The position numbers and the translations under genes were made by a program. A DNA stretch of 64,000 nucleotides, from positions 62,001 to 126,000 of the forward strand of contig JAQMWT010000096.1 of assembly GCA_029834535.1 (NCBI GenBank), given 5' to 3'. Numbering within the stretch: position 1 is the stretch's first letter; every line of letters begins with the position of its first letter. Below the pieces are notes generated by a model. The model made no database searches and was not told the DNA's origin. It saw only the letters and a list, made by a program, of their open reading frames with translations. Positions 50,174 through 57,851 of the stretch are shown in pieces. Source of the DNA: Chrysophaeum taylorii (taxonomy: Eukaryota > Sar > Pelagophyceae > Pelagomonadales > Pelagomonadaceae).

Positions 50174-51493
50174 ATGCGGGTGGTACTGGTGGTGCTGTTG
50201 CCCGGCACGTCGTCGTGGGTGGCCCCCGTGTGGCGCGCGGGCCGACGGCTCGAGGCCGTGTCGGACGATGAGTTGGTGGGGAACGCGTTGATTCCCCCTC
50301 TCGCGAATGGGAAGGAGGTCCCCTCGCAGGTGAACGGCTTTGAAGAAGAATGGAAGGCGCATGTGGTGCGGGCGGTGGGCAAGCAGCCGCGACGGGCGCC
50401 GCTGGGGGCTCTGGCGGCCTCGAAGGAGGACGACTACGAGGAGTGGATCTCGGGGCAGCTGCGACTGAATCGCATCCAATCCTGCGCGGAAAACGTCAAG
50501 TCCGACGTGGTCTCGCGGCTCGACAGCCTCCAGGTCGATGGCGTCGACGGAATGCTCCGGCAGCTCGTCGACACGAGCAACGGCGTGCGCGACCGCGCGC
50601 AAACATCGCTCCTGACCGGAGTATGGCGCGAGCTGTTGCCCGCGCGCGCGATCGAGTGGAGAAATCACTTCTTCGAACCTTCCCCGCGACGCCTCGGCCG
50701 GATGCGGCGCTCGCGGTACCCCGGAAGCCCCAAATGGATCGTCGAACGGGAGCGCCGCTGGTTGGGACCCCTCCTTAGCACGGCCTTTGTCTACGAGGGT
50801 CGAGCCCTCAGCACCGATATCCTCCGACTTCGCCGGGTCACGTGGGGTGGGACCCACCTTAAGCTCCTCAGCTTCATCAAGCTCCCGCTCGTTTCGTTTC
50901 GCCAGCAGTTTTTTGACCTCAAGCTACTTTTCGTCGACACTGACTTTGTCGTCGCCGCGAAATCATCGTCGGGACTCCTCGTCTGGGCAAAACCCAGCCT
51001 CGCCCGGGTCAAGCAGCCCTTCTTTCGCCGCGCCCTCTTCGTGCGCAACCACAACCGAAAGCACAACAAAAACGACAACAGCCTCTTCGGGGCCCTGCGG
51101 TGGGCCGCGCCGAACGCCACGGCCGCGACGACCAAGCCCGAGGACACGGTCCTCAGCATCGGGGACCCCCTCTGGGCGGTCGACACGGCCATGGATATCG
51201 ACGACGACCAGATGCAGGTGTTTTTGGACAAGCCCGAACATATCAAGAGCACCGTCAGCGTCCAGGACCTCCTCGACGGCAACATCCCGGCCTCGGCCTC
51301 CCGCCCGAACTACCTCTCCCCGTTTGCTGCGACCAAGCTGAAAAAAACCTTTCGCCGCCGCCGCAGCAGCACCAGTCGCCGTCGTCGCCGCCGCCGCCAC
51401 CTTGGCGATTCCACTCTGAATCGGGAGGAAGAGGAAGAGCCCCCGCAACCACCGCAACGAAAAAAAAGTCACTATCATAACCCCGAAGATTGA
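50174..51493 (+). CDS. Probable plastid protein, plastid-lipid-associated (fibrillin)-like
   Basis: 439 residues from the first ATG (50174). The N-terminus MRVVLVVLLPGTSSWVAP is a signal peptide with Trp flanked by small residues and AP, resembling the ASA-F-AP bipartite plastid-targeting junction of stramenopiles. A basic transit-like stretch (VWRAGRRLEA) follows. Residues ~140-290 include LLTGVWRELL, LSTAFVYEGRAL, then FFDLKLLFVDTDFVVAA and GLLVWAKP. This resembles the fibrillin/PAP ending (Y-L-D-x-x-L-R-I-x-R-G-x-x-G-x-x-F-V), but without a strict motif, so family assignment is tentative. The C-terminal 100 residues are basic and low-complexity. The stop lies only 21 bp before the ATG of the next gene, which is also plastid-like. 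Confidence 0.55.
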   Translation: MRVVLVVLLPGTSSWVAPVWRAGRRLEAVSDDELVGNALIPPLANGKEVPSQVNGFEEEWKAHVVRAVGKQPRRAPLGALAASKEDDYEEWISGQLRLNRIQSCAENVKSDVVSRLDSLQVDGVDGMLRQLVDTSNGVRDRAQTSLLTGVWRELLPARAIEWRNHFFEPSPRRLGRMRRSRYPGSPKWIVERERRWLGPLLSTAFVYEGRALSTDILRLRRVTWGGTHLKLLSFIKLPLVSFRQQFFDLKLLFVDTDFVVAAKSSSGLLVWAKPSLARVKQPFFRRALFVRNHNRKHNKNDNSLFGALRWAAPNATAATTKPEDTVLSIGDPLWAVDTAMDIDDDQMQVFLDKPEHIKSTVSVQDLLDGNIPASASRPNYLSPFAATKLKKTFRRRRSSTSRRRRRRRHLGDSTLNREEEEEPPQPPQRKKSHYHNPED

Positions 51494-51514
51494 AGATTGA
51501 ACACAAAAACTGGG

Positions 51515-52798
51515 ATGTTTTTGCTGGTGCCTGTCGCCGTCGTCTTCGGGCTGAGGCCGACGATCGTCGTCCCGAAGGCGCCCCAGATGACGATGAAGAG
51601 GCGGAGGATCCCGATGCGCGGGGGTGTTCGAACGCGGCAAACCGTCTTCTCGCTCGTCCGCGTGGCGATCCCGACAATGCTCGCTGCGGGACTAGGGGTG
51701 GGTTACTACGACAATCTCAGCAAATACATAAACGAGAACTTTCTCGACCAGACCTCGATTAGCTTCCTGTCGAGCGACGACATCCAGTTCATTCCGTCGT
51801 TTCTGACAGTGTTGTCGCTGCTGTTCTCGATCTTGGCCGGAAACGCGTACTCGTCGCTTTACTCGCAGCAAGAAGATATATATCTCGCGCTGTACCGCGA
51901 AGTGTCGGATGCCAAGAGCCTCCTCGAGCAACTCGGCCTCGTGTGCTCCGGGAGGCCGTTTTACAACGACGCGCTCCGGATGCTCCAGATATATATCAAG
52001 ACGGATCTTCGGCGTCTCGACGTCCCGCCCGCCGAGCTCATTTCGAGGTCACCGAGCGAAGATCCGCTCGAAAGCATCATGTTCCTCACGTCTATTGGCG
52101 TCCCGAGCGTCGTCTACGAGACGGTCCGCGACCTTCGCCAGTCGCGGGGCCAGCGCCTCGGCACGATGCAGCGAAAATTTCCGTTTTTGGGTATCGTTCT
52201 CCTCTACATTCTCGCCATCCTCGAACTCGCCGCCTTTCCCTTGTTGGGCGCTGGCACCGCCGTTGGCGCTGCCGACTCGATATTCAAGGTCCAGGGGGCC
52301 CTCTTTGGGGGTCTCTGCGGCGCGACCATGCTCGTCCTCCAGGTAATCCAAGAGCTCTGGCGCACGTCGGGCGGCGCTTTTAACGTCGACGCCGTCCTCG
52401 CCAAGATGGTCAAGGGCCTCACCGAGGAGCTCGACCTCCGTGCGAGCGGCGCCAACCCGCGCAACGTCGACTTGTCCCTCCCGACCGTCTTGATCGAGCA
52501 GCGGGAAAAGGAGAAGGACATCGAGCTCGAGGCCCTCCGGCGTCAAGTCAGGGACCTCCAAAGCAAACTCGATGATGATGATGATGATGATGATGATGTT
52601 CGAGAGGGCGACAAAAACACCACCCCTTCTCCTGCTGCAAATGCTGCTGCTGCTGCTGCTTATGCTGCTGCCGAGAAGGAGCACCGCCGTCGATTAGGTG
52701 ATGATGGTGCGCCCGCCGCCTGGCACCGGCGCCTCCTGCGATCTCTCCTCTTCTTCACACCTCTCCTCCGGAGATCGGTAAAGCAAAAACCACCTTAG
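51515..52798 (+). CDS. DUF4239/bestrophin-like membrane protein, probably plastid-targeted
   Basis: 427 residues from the ATG at 51515. N-terminal MFLLVPVAVVFGLRPT is a short signal with Phe before a basic region, again bipartite plastid-targeting-like. TM segments are near residues 43-63 (VFSLVRVAIPTMLAAGLGVG), 94-113 (FIPSFLTVLSLLFSILAG), and a pair near 212-262 (GIVLLYILAILELAAFPLLG and ALFGGLCGATMLVLQVI). LYSQQEDIYLALYREVSDAK after TM2 is characteristic of DUF4239 proteins of algae, plants and cyanobacteria, proposed to be bestrophin-like anion channels. The C-terminal third is cytosolic/stromal, with an alpha-helical stretch, a poly-Asp tract ((GAT)n at 52572-52599) and a poly-Ala run. 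Its stop codon overlaps the stop of the opposing gene by the shared bases TTAG (52795-52798). Confidence 0.7.
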   Translation: MFLLVPVAVVFGLRPTIVVPKAPQMTMKRRRIPMRGGVRTRQTVFSLVRVAIPTMLAAGLGVGYYDNLSKYINENFLDQTSISFLSSDDIQFIPSFLTVLSLLFSILAGNAYSSLYSQQEDIYLALYREVSDAKSLLEQLGLVCSGRPFYNDALRMLQIYIKTDLRRLDVPPAELISRSPSEDPLESIMFLTSIGVPSVVYETVRDLRQSRGQRLGTMQRKFPFLGIVLLYILAILELAAFPLLGAGTAVGAADSIFKVQGALFGGLCGATMLVLQVIQELWRTSGGAFNVDAVLAKMVKGLTEELDLRASGANPRNVDLSLPTVLIEQREKEKDIELEALRRQVRDLQSKLDDDDDDDDDVREGDKNTTPSPAANAAAAAAYAAAEKEHRRRLGDDGAPAAWHRRLLRSLLFFTPLLRRSVKQKPP

Positions 52799-54186
52799 CG
52801 AAAGAAGGTGCGCCGGGGCTCGGGAATAGGCAGGGGGGTGCTACGGTTCTTCTTCTTCTCCTCTTTGTCGTCATCTTTCGAAATTGGATGCGCTTCTTGT
52901 TCGTCCTTGTTGTTGCGGTAGCGTTCGTGGGCGGCCGCAACACCGTCGAAGGGGGACGGGGGCTTCCACCTGCAGTCGGCCTCCCTCGCTCGCCGTCTGT
53001 ACGCGTCGAGCTTTTCCGCGTTCTCGGCGCTGTAAAACATGGGCATTGAGCCGGGCGGCGGCAAGTAATGCTTTTCCTTATCAGGATTCTTGAGCCGCGA
53101 GGTCGCGGCGGACAGCATTCTGCGCAGATCCGGCGCGCCGTCGGTAATCGCCTCGGGAGGACGACGGACGACCACGTTGAGCTTGAGCATGATATCTTTG
53201 GCCCGGTCGCATCCGAGGTAGGCAGCCGTCCCGATCCAGTCTATTCCCATTTGGGAGTTTTTTGGTCGCCCGACGCCCTTCATGAAGATGACGGCCAGCC
53301 GACCCATAGCGTCCGTGTTCCCTTGTCTGGCGGACTCGAGGTAGGCGTCGTAGGCCTTTTCGTAGTCCTCGGCATCGTAAAGCTTGTGCGCAATCCGAAG
53401 CCAGGCCTCGGCGTGCTTCGGGTCTGTGGCGACGCACCGGTGGTAATAGGCGTGATCTCCCGTGACGTCGCCGAGCTTGAACAGCGCGGCCGCGCACTTC
53501 TTCTCGGCCGCTTTACGTAGCCATCGCTCGCCGTCGGAACTAAAGCCGTTCTCGAGGCACTGGCTGGCGACCAACAAGATTGGTTCCGCGTACCCGAGCT
53601 CCACCAGGGCTAAGATGAGCCGGGACGCTTCGAGGAGTCCCACCGCCGGCTCGGGCGGCCCCTCCTCGTTTTCGTCTTTTCCGAACAGCGGATTCTGCTT
53701 GGGCAAGAAGTGGACCGACGCGAGGGCCAGGAAGGCCCGGGGTTCGCCGCGACTCACGTGGTTCCGCAGTGCCGCGGCCGCCTCCTTCGGAGCCCGCTTC
53801 GTGGGCTTGCGGCAGAACTCGCACGTCTCGCCGTGGCACGCCAGACAAACCGACTCGCCGCATTCCACGCAAAACGGCGACAAAATACCTAACGATGTCT
53901 CCTTGCAAATCGGGCAGCTCCCGAGGTCGTAGTCACCCTTCTCCGTGACGCGGTACGACGCGAGCTTCGCGAGGGCCGTTGCGCTTATTAACTTTTTCGG
54001 CGCCGCCGCAGCCTTGAGCTTGGAAGCCCCGAGCGCGAACGCCTTGCCCGACAACGCCGCCACGACCCTCACCTTCTTCCCGTCCCACCCGGTCACAATC
54101 CCCCGCGTCCCGTTCATCTCGGCGCGTTTCTCCAACCCCGTGATCTCCACGATATCCCACAGCGAATACCCGCACGACGACGCCAT
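52795..54186 (-). CDS. Zinc-finger and Sel1/TPR-repeat protein
   Basis: 463 residues from the ATG at 54186. The N-terminus (~10-55) has a KOW-like strand with NGTRGIVTGWDGKKVRVV. Residues ~90-135 hold Cys pairs CPICKETS, CVECGESVCLACH and CEFCRKP, a RING-like or related zinc-binding unit. Residues ~150-340 are helical Sel1/TPR-type repeats, for example WLRKAAEKKCAAALFKLGDV and YDAYLESARQGNTDAMGRLA, then FMKGVGRPKNSQMGIDWI. NG-x-x-G plus zinc finger plus Sel1 is common in stramenopile and green-algal proteins. Functions proposed for such proteins are scaffold or ubiquitin-ligase adaptor; no catalytic evidence here. Ends in a Lys/Glu-rich tail. Confidence 0.65.
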   Translation of the reverse strand: MASSCGYSLWDIVEITGLEKRAEMNGTRGIVTGWDGKKVRVVAALSGKAFALGASKLKAAAAPKKLISATALAKLASYRVTEKGDYDLGSCPICKETSLGILSPFCVECGESVCLACHGETCEFCRKPTKRAPKEAAAALRNHVSRGEPRAFLALASVHFLPKQNPLFGKDENEEGPPEPAVGLLEASRLILALVELGYAEPILLVASQCLENGFSSDGERWLRKAAEKKCAAALFKLGDVTGDHAYYHRCVATDPKHAEAWLRIAHKLYDAEDYEKAYDAYLESARQGNTDAMGRLAVIFMKGVGRPKNSQMGIDWIGTAAYLGCDRAKDIMLKLNVVVRRPPEAITDGAPDLRRMLSAATSRLKNPDKEKHYLPPPGSMPMFYSAENAEKLDAYRRRAREADCRWKPPSPFDGVAAAHERYRNNKDEQEAHPISKDDDKEEKKKNRSTPLPIPEPRRTFFR

Positions 54187-54272
54187 CAAAATTCGAAGTC
54201 GTCGTCGTCGTCGTCGTCAACACTTGTTTTAGTATTGTGGGGGAAAAGGACAACCAACAACAAGGGCTATTA

Positions 54273-55031
54273 TTACATCGTCGTCGTCGTCGCCGACTTG
54301 TTGCTTTCCTCCTCTGCATCCTCCGGGGGGGCGAAGATGTCCGCCAAGTCGCGGAAGGCGGATCCTCCTCTCGGGGGCGCGTATTCTGGCTTGAAGCCGG
54401 TGCGAAAATGGGCGCTGTACTTGCGGTCGTCGAAGAGATTCATCTTGGGGTCCTCGCGCATGCGGACCTGGTTGAGGTGCTCCAACAGGTCCGCGTCCTC
54501 GGGATCGTGGATTCGTCTCTCTCGCACGACGTTTTCTTGCATGATCTCCTCGGCGCGCAGCTTGAAGGCGACTTCACTGATGCACCCCTCGCTCGTCACC
54601 TTGGACGGGTCGAAGGTGGTCTTCAAAAGGTACGCGTCGCGCTCCATCCCGATCGCCTTGAGGAAGTCGCTCACGATGTCGGCCGAATCGGCCGCCGCGC
54701 GCTGCGCCGCCGCGTCTTCTTCGATCTCTTGCTTCGTCTTCGACCGCGTCGCTGCCCGCTTCCGCCGCGGTCCCGGCGGCGGCTTCCGTTGTTCAAACTC
54801 CGCAACCACCCTGTCAATGTTGGCCTCGGTCTTGAAGCTGAAACCGGCCTTATTCGCGAGCTCCTCCGTCTTCTTCTCGATCACGGCGATGGTCTCGTCG
54901 AACACCGAGTCGTCCAGCTCAAAAATCTCCGACGCCGGCACCATCTCATCCTCCTCGTCTTTCTTCGCGACGGGCTCGCTGCACAGCGAATCCGTCGCCC
55001 GCAATTCTTTTTCCTCCTCCTCCTCCTCCAT
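54273..55031 (-). CDS. Small acidic helical protein of unknown function
   Basis: 252 residues from the ATG at 55031 (start MEEEEEEKELRATD). Acidic N-terminus, a Lys/Arg-rich patch near 80-95, then a helical region with SADIVSDFLKAIGMERDAYL, ENVVRERRIHDPEDADLLEHL and YSAHFRTGFKPEYAPPRGG, which looks well conserved in style. No domain is identified. A plus-strand antisense frame of similar length (54235-55146) exists, but its Arg/Ser-rich translation is less protein-like. The gene is 86 bp upstream of the zinc-finger/Sel1 gene on the same strand. Confidence 0.5.
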   Translation of the reverse strand: MEEEEEEKELRATDSLCSEPVAKKDEEDEMVPASEIFELDDSVFDETIAVIEKKTEELANKAGFSFKTEANIDRVVAEFEQRKPPPGPRRKRAATRSKTKQEIEEDAAAQRAAADSADIVSDFLKAIGMERDAYLLKTTFDPSKVTSEGCISEVAFKLRAEEIMQENVVRERRIHDPEDADLLEHLNQVRMREDPKMNLFDDRKYSAHFRTGFKPEYAPPRGGSAFRDLADIFAPPEDAEEESNKSATTTTM

Positions 55032-55213
55032 CGGGGCTGAGTTCTCGACCCTACACTCAACGGACCGCACACAAACTCATTATGACCTAGGACAGTCTCT
55101 CGTCGAGATCTTAAAAAGTTCTTATTATTATTATTATGTAGGGTAATCATCTTCTGAACATATTGTAAAAAGGGTATAGTAGGTTCTTCTGGGACGCAGT
55201 GCAGTCGGCGGTG
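55032..55213. promoter_or_regulatory. Divergent intergenic region
   Basis: 182 bp between the ATGs of the acidic protein (55031, minus) and the six-TM protein (55214, plus). Contains (TTA)n at 55122-55136 followed by TGTAGGGTAATC, similar to the TTA/AGGGTTA features at 26.1 kb. Confidence 0.4.
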
Positions 55214-56170
55214 ATGGCGACGGTGCCGGTTTCGGCGGTCGCAATGCGGCGGCGGCGGGCTGGCCTGTGCATCGACACCGACACGCGGTCATTCGGTGGT
55301 CTGTCATCGGGGGACGCGACCGTGACGAACTACGTCAGCACGAAACGGTCGCAGCGGCTGCGACGAGGGACGTGGTCCCAGGCGGCGTGCATGGTGCTCA
55401 TCATGGGCTCGCTGTGGGTCCTGCGTTGCGTGGAGGTGTACTCGCACGCCTACTACCTCGCGTACGCGGTCGCGTTCGGATCGTTCGCGCTGATGCTGCC
55501 CGCGGCGTTGCCTACCGACAACACGAAAGTGAAGCGCGTTTTGTACTTCACCGCGCTGTGTGCTTGTGGGGTCCTGACGCTCGCGCTGACGTTTGCGCGG
55601 CGGCGGTGGATCGCCCTCCGGACCTCGAGGTGTCAGAAGGCGTACGGTCTGCCGTTCTGGTACTGCTGTTGGAACGTCTTTTTTTGGATCGCCGTAGTCC
55701 CGCCGTCGGTATGGCTTTGCGTAACCTTGGTACGCGCTGCGAGGGAAATGCCGATCGAAGGATTGAACCGGTTTTGGTTCGCCTCGGGGGTGTACCTGGT
55801 GATGCTCGGCGCGCACAATTGCGCGGATACGGTCGTCGCGTACCGAGCCGGGCTCTTCTTGAGGACGGGGTTCACAAAAATTGTATGGCGACTCGTCCTG
55901 ACGGTCGAGATCGTGACGCTCGGGTTGTTGTGTTGCTCCAACCAGTTCAAGCTGCGGACCTGGAAGTTCATGGCGCGCTTGGCCTCGATCAAGACGGTCG
56001 CGACCGTCACCGCGACCACCACCGCGACCACCACGTTCTCATCATCCTGCGTCGTAGTAGAGGATTATCCGGAGGACCCGCGGGACCGCCGCCGCCGCCG
56101 CCGCCGCCGCGGCGGCGGACCCCTCCTACTCCAGCCGCGGCGGCGCCGGAGCGTGTCGCCGCCGAGTTAG
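55214..56170 (+). CDS. Membrane protein with about six TM segments, unknown family
   Basis: 318 residues from the ATG at 55214, shortly after an in-frame GTG. Hydrophobic segments sit near residues 58-75 (ACMVLIMGSLWVLR), 82-98 (YAVAFGSFALMLPAA), 108-126, 144-168 (FWYCCWNVFFWIAVVPPSV), 186-208 (SGVYLVMLGAHNCADTVV) and 222-240 (WRLVLTVEIVTLGLLCC). No family was recognised. The N-terminus is Arg-rich; the C-terminus ends in a Thr-rich and Arg/Pro low-complexity tail, which reads TTTATTTF and then an Arg run. The stop (56168-56170) lies in the same TTAG as the stop of the opposing gene. Confidence 0.6.
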   Translation: MATVPVSAVAMRRRRAGLCIDTDTRSFGGLSSGDATVTNYVSTKRSQRLRRGTWSQAACMVLIMGSLWVLRCVEVYSHAYYLAYAVAFGSFALMLPAALPTDNTKVKRVLYFTALCACGVLTLALTFARRRWIALRTSRCQKAYGLPFWYCCWNVFFWIAVVPPSVWLCVTLVRAAREMPIEGLNRFWFASGVYLVMLGAHNCADTVVAYRAGLFLRTGFTKIVWRLVLTVEIVTLGLLCCSNQFKLRTWKFMARLASIKTVATVTATTTATTTFSSSCVVVEDYPEDPRDRRRRRRRRGGGPLLLQPRRRRSVSPPS

Positions 56171-57810
56171 GAGGATGAGGAGGTCGTAGTATTATTAAGA
56201 TCTTGGAGGAGGTAGTCGAGGTTTTCGGCGACGAGGTTGAGGAGGAAGCGGCCGTGGGTTTCTTCGCCGCGGTGGATGGCGGCCTCGCCTTTGGTGCTGA
56301 CGGCGGGCCGGGGGTCTGGGGTTTGGGTTTTTCGAGCGGCTTCTCGCGGTCTGCGAAGGCGTCTGCGCAGCACGTCGGCGAGATTCCCGAGCCGCGTCTC
56401 GCGGTCGAGGATGGTGTTGCGGTGCTGGGGAGTCTGCGGCGGCGGCGGCGCCAACAAAACGCGGCGCGCGAGCGCGAGGGCCGCGAGGTGGGCGTCGAGG
56501 TTGGCGTGGAGAGCGTCGTAGCCGACGCGGCCGTCGGCCAAGAGCGCGTCGAGGCGCGTCGCGAGGGCTTGGGCGACGATATCGCCGTCGTCGGGGCGCA
56601 GACAGTCGAGGACGCAACCCGCACTGGGGCCCGCGGCGTCGGCGAGGGCGGCGGCTTCGCCGCGGCTCGCGAAGTGCCGTTCCCTCTCCGCCGCCGGCAC
56701 GAGCGAGCCGGTCGAGTCTAGGAGAGCGCGAAGAATATCTTCGCGAATTCTCGGGTTCGCCGTCGAGCCCAAAACCGCCATCAAGGCTTTCCGCGCCAGC
56801 GCCCTTGCTTGGGGGTCCGAATATGCCGTCGCGACGCGCAGGATGCGACGCGCGAGGCGTCCGCGGAGCGCGGCGTCCTGCGGCGCGCTCGGCGCGACTT
56901 TTAGAGCCAGGTCGGCGCCGTCTCTCGCGCAGCCGAAACAGCCTTCCCTGGCGGCACCGCGCGTCAGCAGCCTCGCGGCGTGAGAAGCGAGGCGGCCGCG
57001 GCGCGCGGGCGACCAGACCGCCGGCAAAGCCGCTTCTAATTCCAGACGAGCGAAGAGCCGAGACGCGCCCGTCGAGCTCCAAGACGTTTCCTCCTCGGAG
57101 GACGCCGAGTCGGCGCTCTCGGAGACGTCGTCGGGGAGAGGGTCGTCGTCCTCGTCCTCCTCCTTCATGGCGCGCAGCTCGGCCTTGGCGGCGCGGTACT
57201 TGTCGAGGTGAACGCGGTGTTTCGCCGCGACTTCCGCTCTAGTTTCGCGAGTTTCTCTCGACCGTCGCTCGAGGGCGTCGAGGTCGAGGCCTGCCGTGGC
57301 GAGGACGCGAACCAACCGTCGCGCATCGGAACCGTCGCGCCGCGCGACTCGCACGGCGAGCCGCGCGCCGCACTCGGAGGTTTCCGCGCGCCGAGCTAAA
57401 CTCTCGGCGAGCGTAGATAGAGCCTCGCAGACACCGCCGCCGGCAGCGCCGCGCGCGGCCGCCATCGCGCGCGCGGCCGCCGGGGGCCCGGCGTGCATCG
57501 CGGCCCGCGCCGACATCGCCGACAGGCCGCGCGCCATCTCCCGCACGACCCACGCGAAGCCTGATGATGACGATTCTTGTGCGGCGCCGCCATCGTTATT
57601 ATTATTATTATTATTATCACCACCACCACCACCACCAAGGCCGGACTCGAGGAGCAACACGTAGTCGCGCGGACCCAGGGCCTCGAAGAGCCGCGCGGCC
57701 ACGGCGAGGGCTTTGTCGTCCCCAGCCCCCGCGCCCGAAACCACCTCCCCGATCGCCTCCCAGCTCGCGTCGCATAGGTCGTCATCCTCCAAAACTAAAA
57801 GTCGATCCAT
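56167..57810 (-). CDS. Helical-repeat protein, possibly glomulin/ALF4-like
   Basis: 547 residues from the ATG at 57810 (MDRLLVLEDDDLCDASWEA). Almost entirely alpha-helical, Ala/Arg/Leu-rich, with ARM/HEAT-like periodicity. A Gly/Asn run (residues ~58-72) is encoded by (GGT)n/(AAT)n, complement at 57598-57640. An acidic insert lies near 215-245. The C-terminal GRFLLNLVAENLDYLLQDL resembles the terminal helix of some HEAT-type proteins; the glomulin suggestion is weak. The 3' end overlaps its convergent neighbour by 4 bp. The 5' end is 41 bp from the divergent CPSF100 start. Confidence 0.6.
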   Translation of the reverse strand: MDRLLVLEDDDLCDASWEAIGEVVSGAGAGDDKALAVAARLFEALGPRDYVLLLESGLGGGGGGDNNNNNNNDGGAAQESSSSGFAWVVREMARGLSAMSARAAMHAGPPAAARAMAAARGAAGGGVCEALSTLAESLARRAETSECGARLAVRVARRDGSDARRLVRVLATAGLDLDALERRSRETRETRAEVAAKHRVHLDKYRAAKAELRAMKEEDEDDDPLPDDVSESADSASSEEETSWSSTGASRLFARLELEAALPAVWSPARRGRLASHAARLLTRGAAREGCFGCARDGADLALKVAPSAPQDAALRGRLARRILRVATAYSDPQARALARKALMAVLGSTANPRIREDILRALLDSTGSLVPAAERERHFASRGEAAALADAAGPSAGCVLDCLRPDDGDIVAQALATRLDALLADGRVGYDALHANLDAHLAALALARRVLLAPPPPQTPQHRNTILDRETRLGNLADVLRRRLRRPREAARKTQTPDPRPAVSTKGEAAIHRGEETHGRFLLNLVAENLDYLLQDLNNTTTSSSS

Positions 57811-57851
57811 ACTACTACTACTACTACTACTTTGAAGTAATAATAATAATA
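57811..57851. promoter_or_regulatory. 41-bp divergent spacer between two start codons
   Basis: The entire intergenic space is (ACT)n followed by TTTGAAG and (TAA)n, ending directly at the CPSF100 ATG. Both 5' UTRs and core promoters must fit here or within the coding regions. Triplet runs may be nucleosome-excluding or initiator-like. Confidence 0.5.

Noticed and set aside
54235-55146. 303- and 267-codon plus-strand frames opposite the acidic protein
   Set aside because: Ser/Arg-rich, no domain; the minus frame gives a more protein-like product. Not fully excluded.
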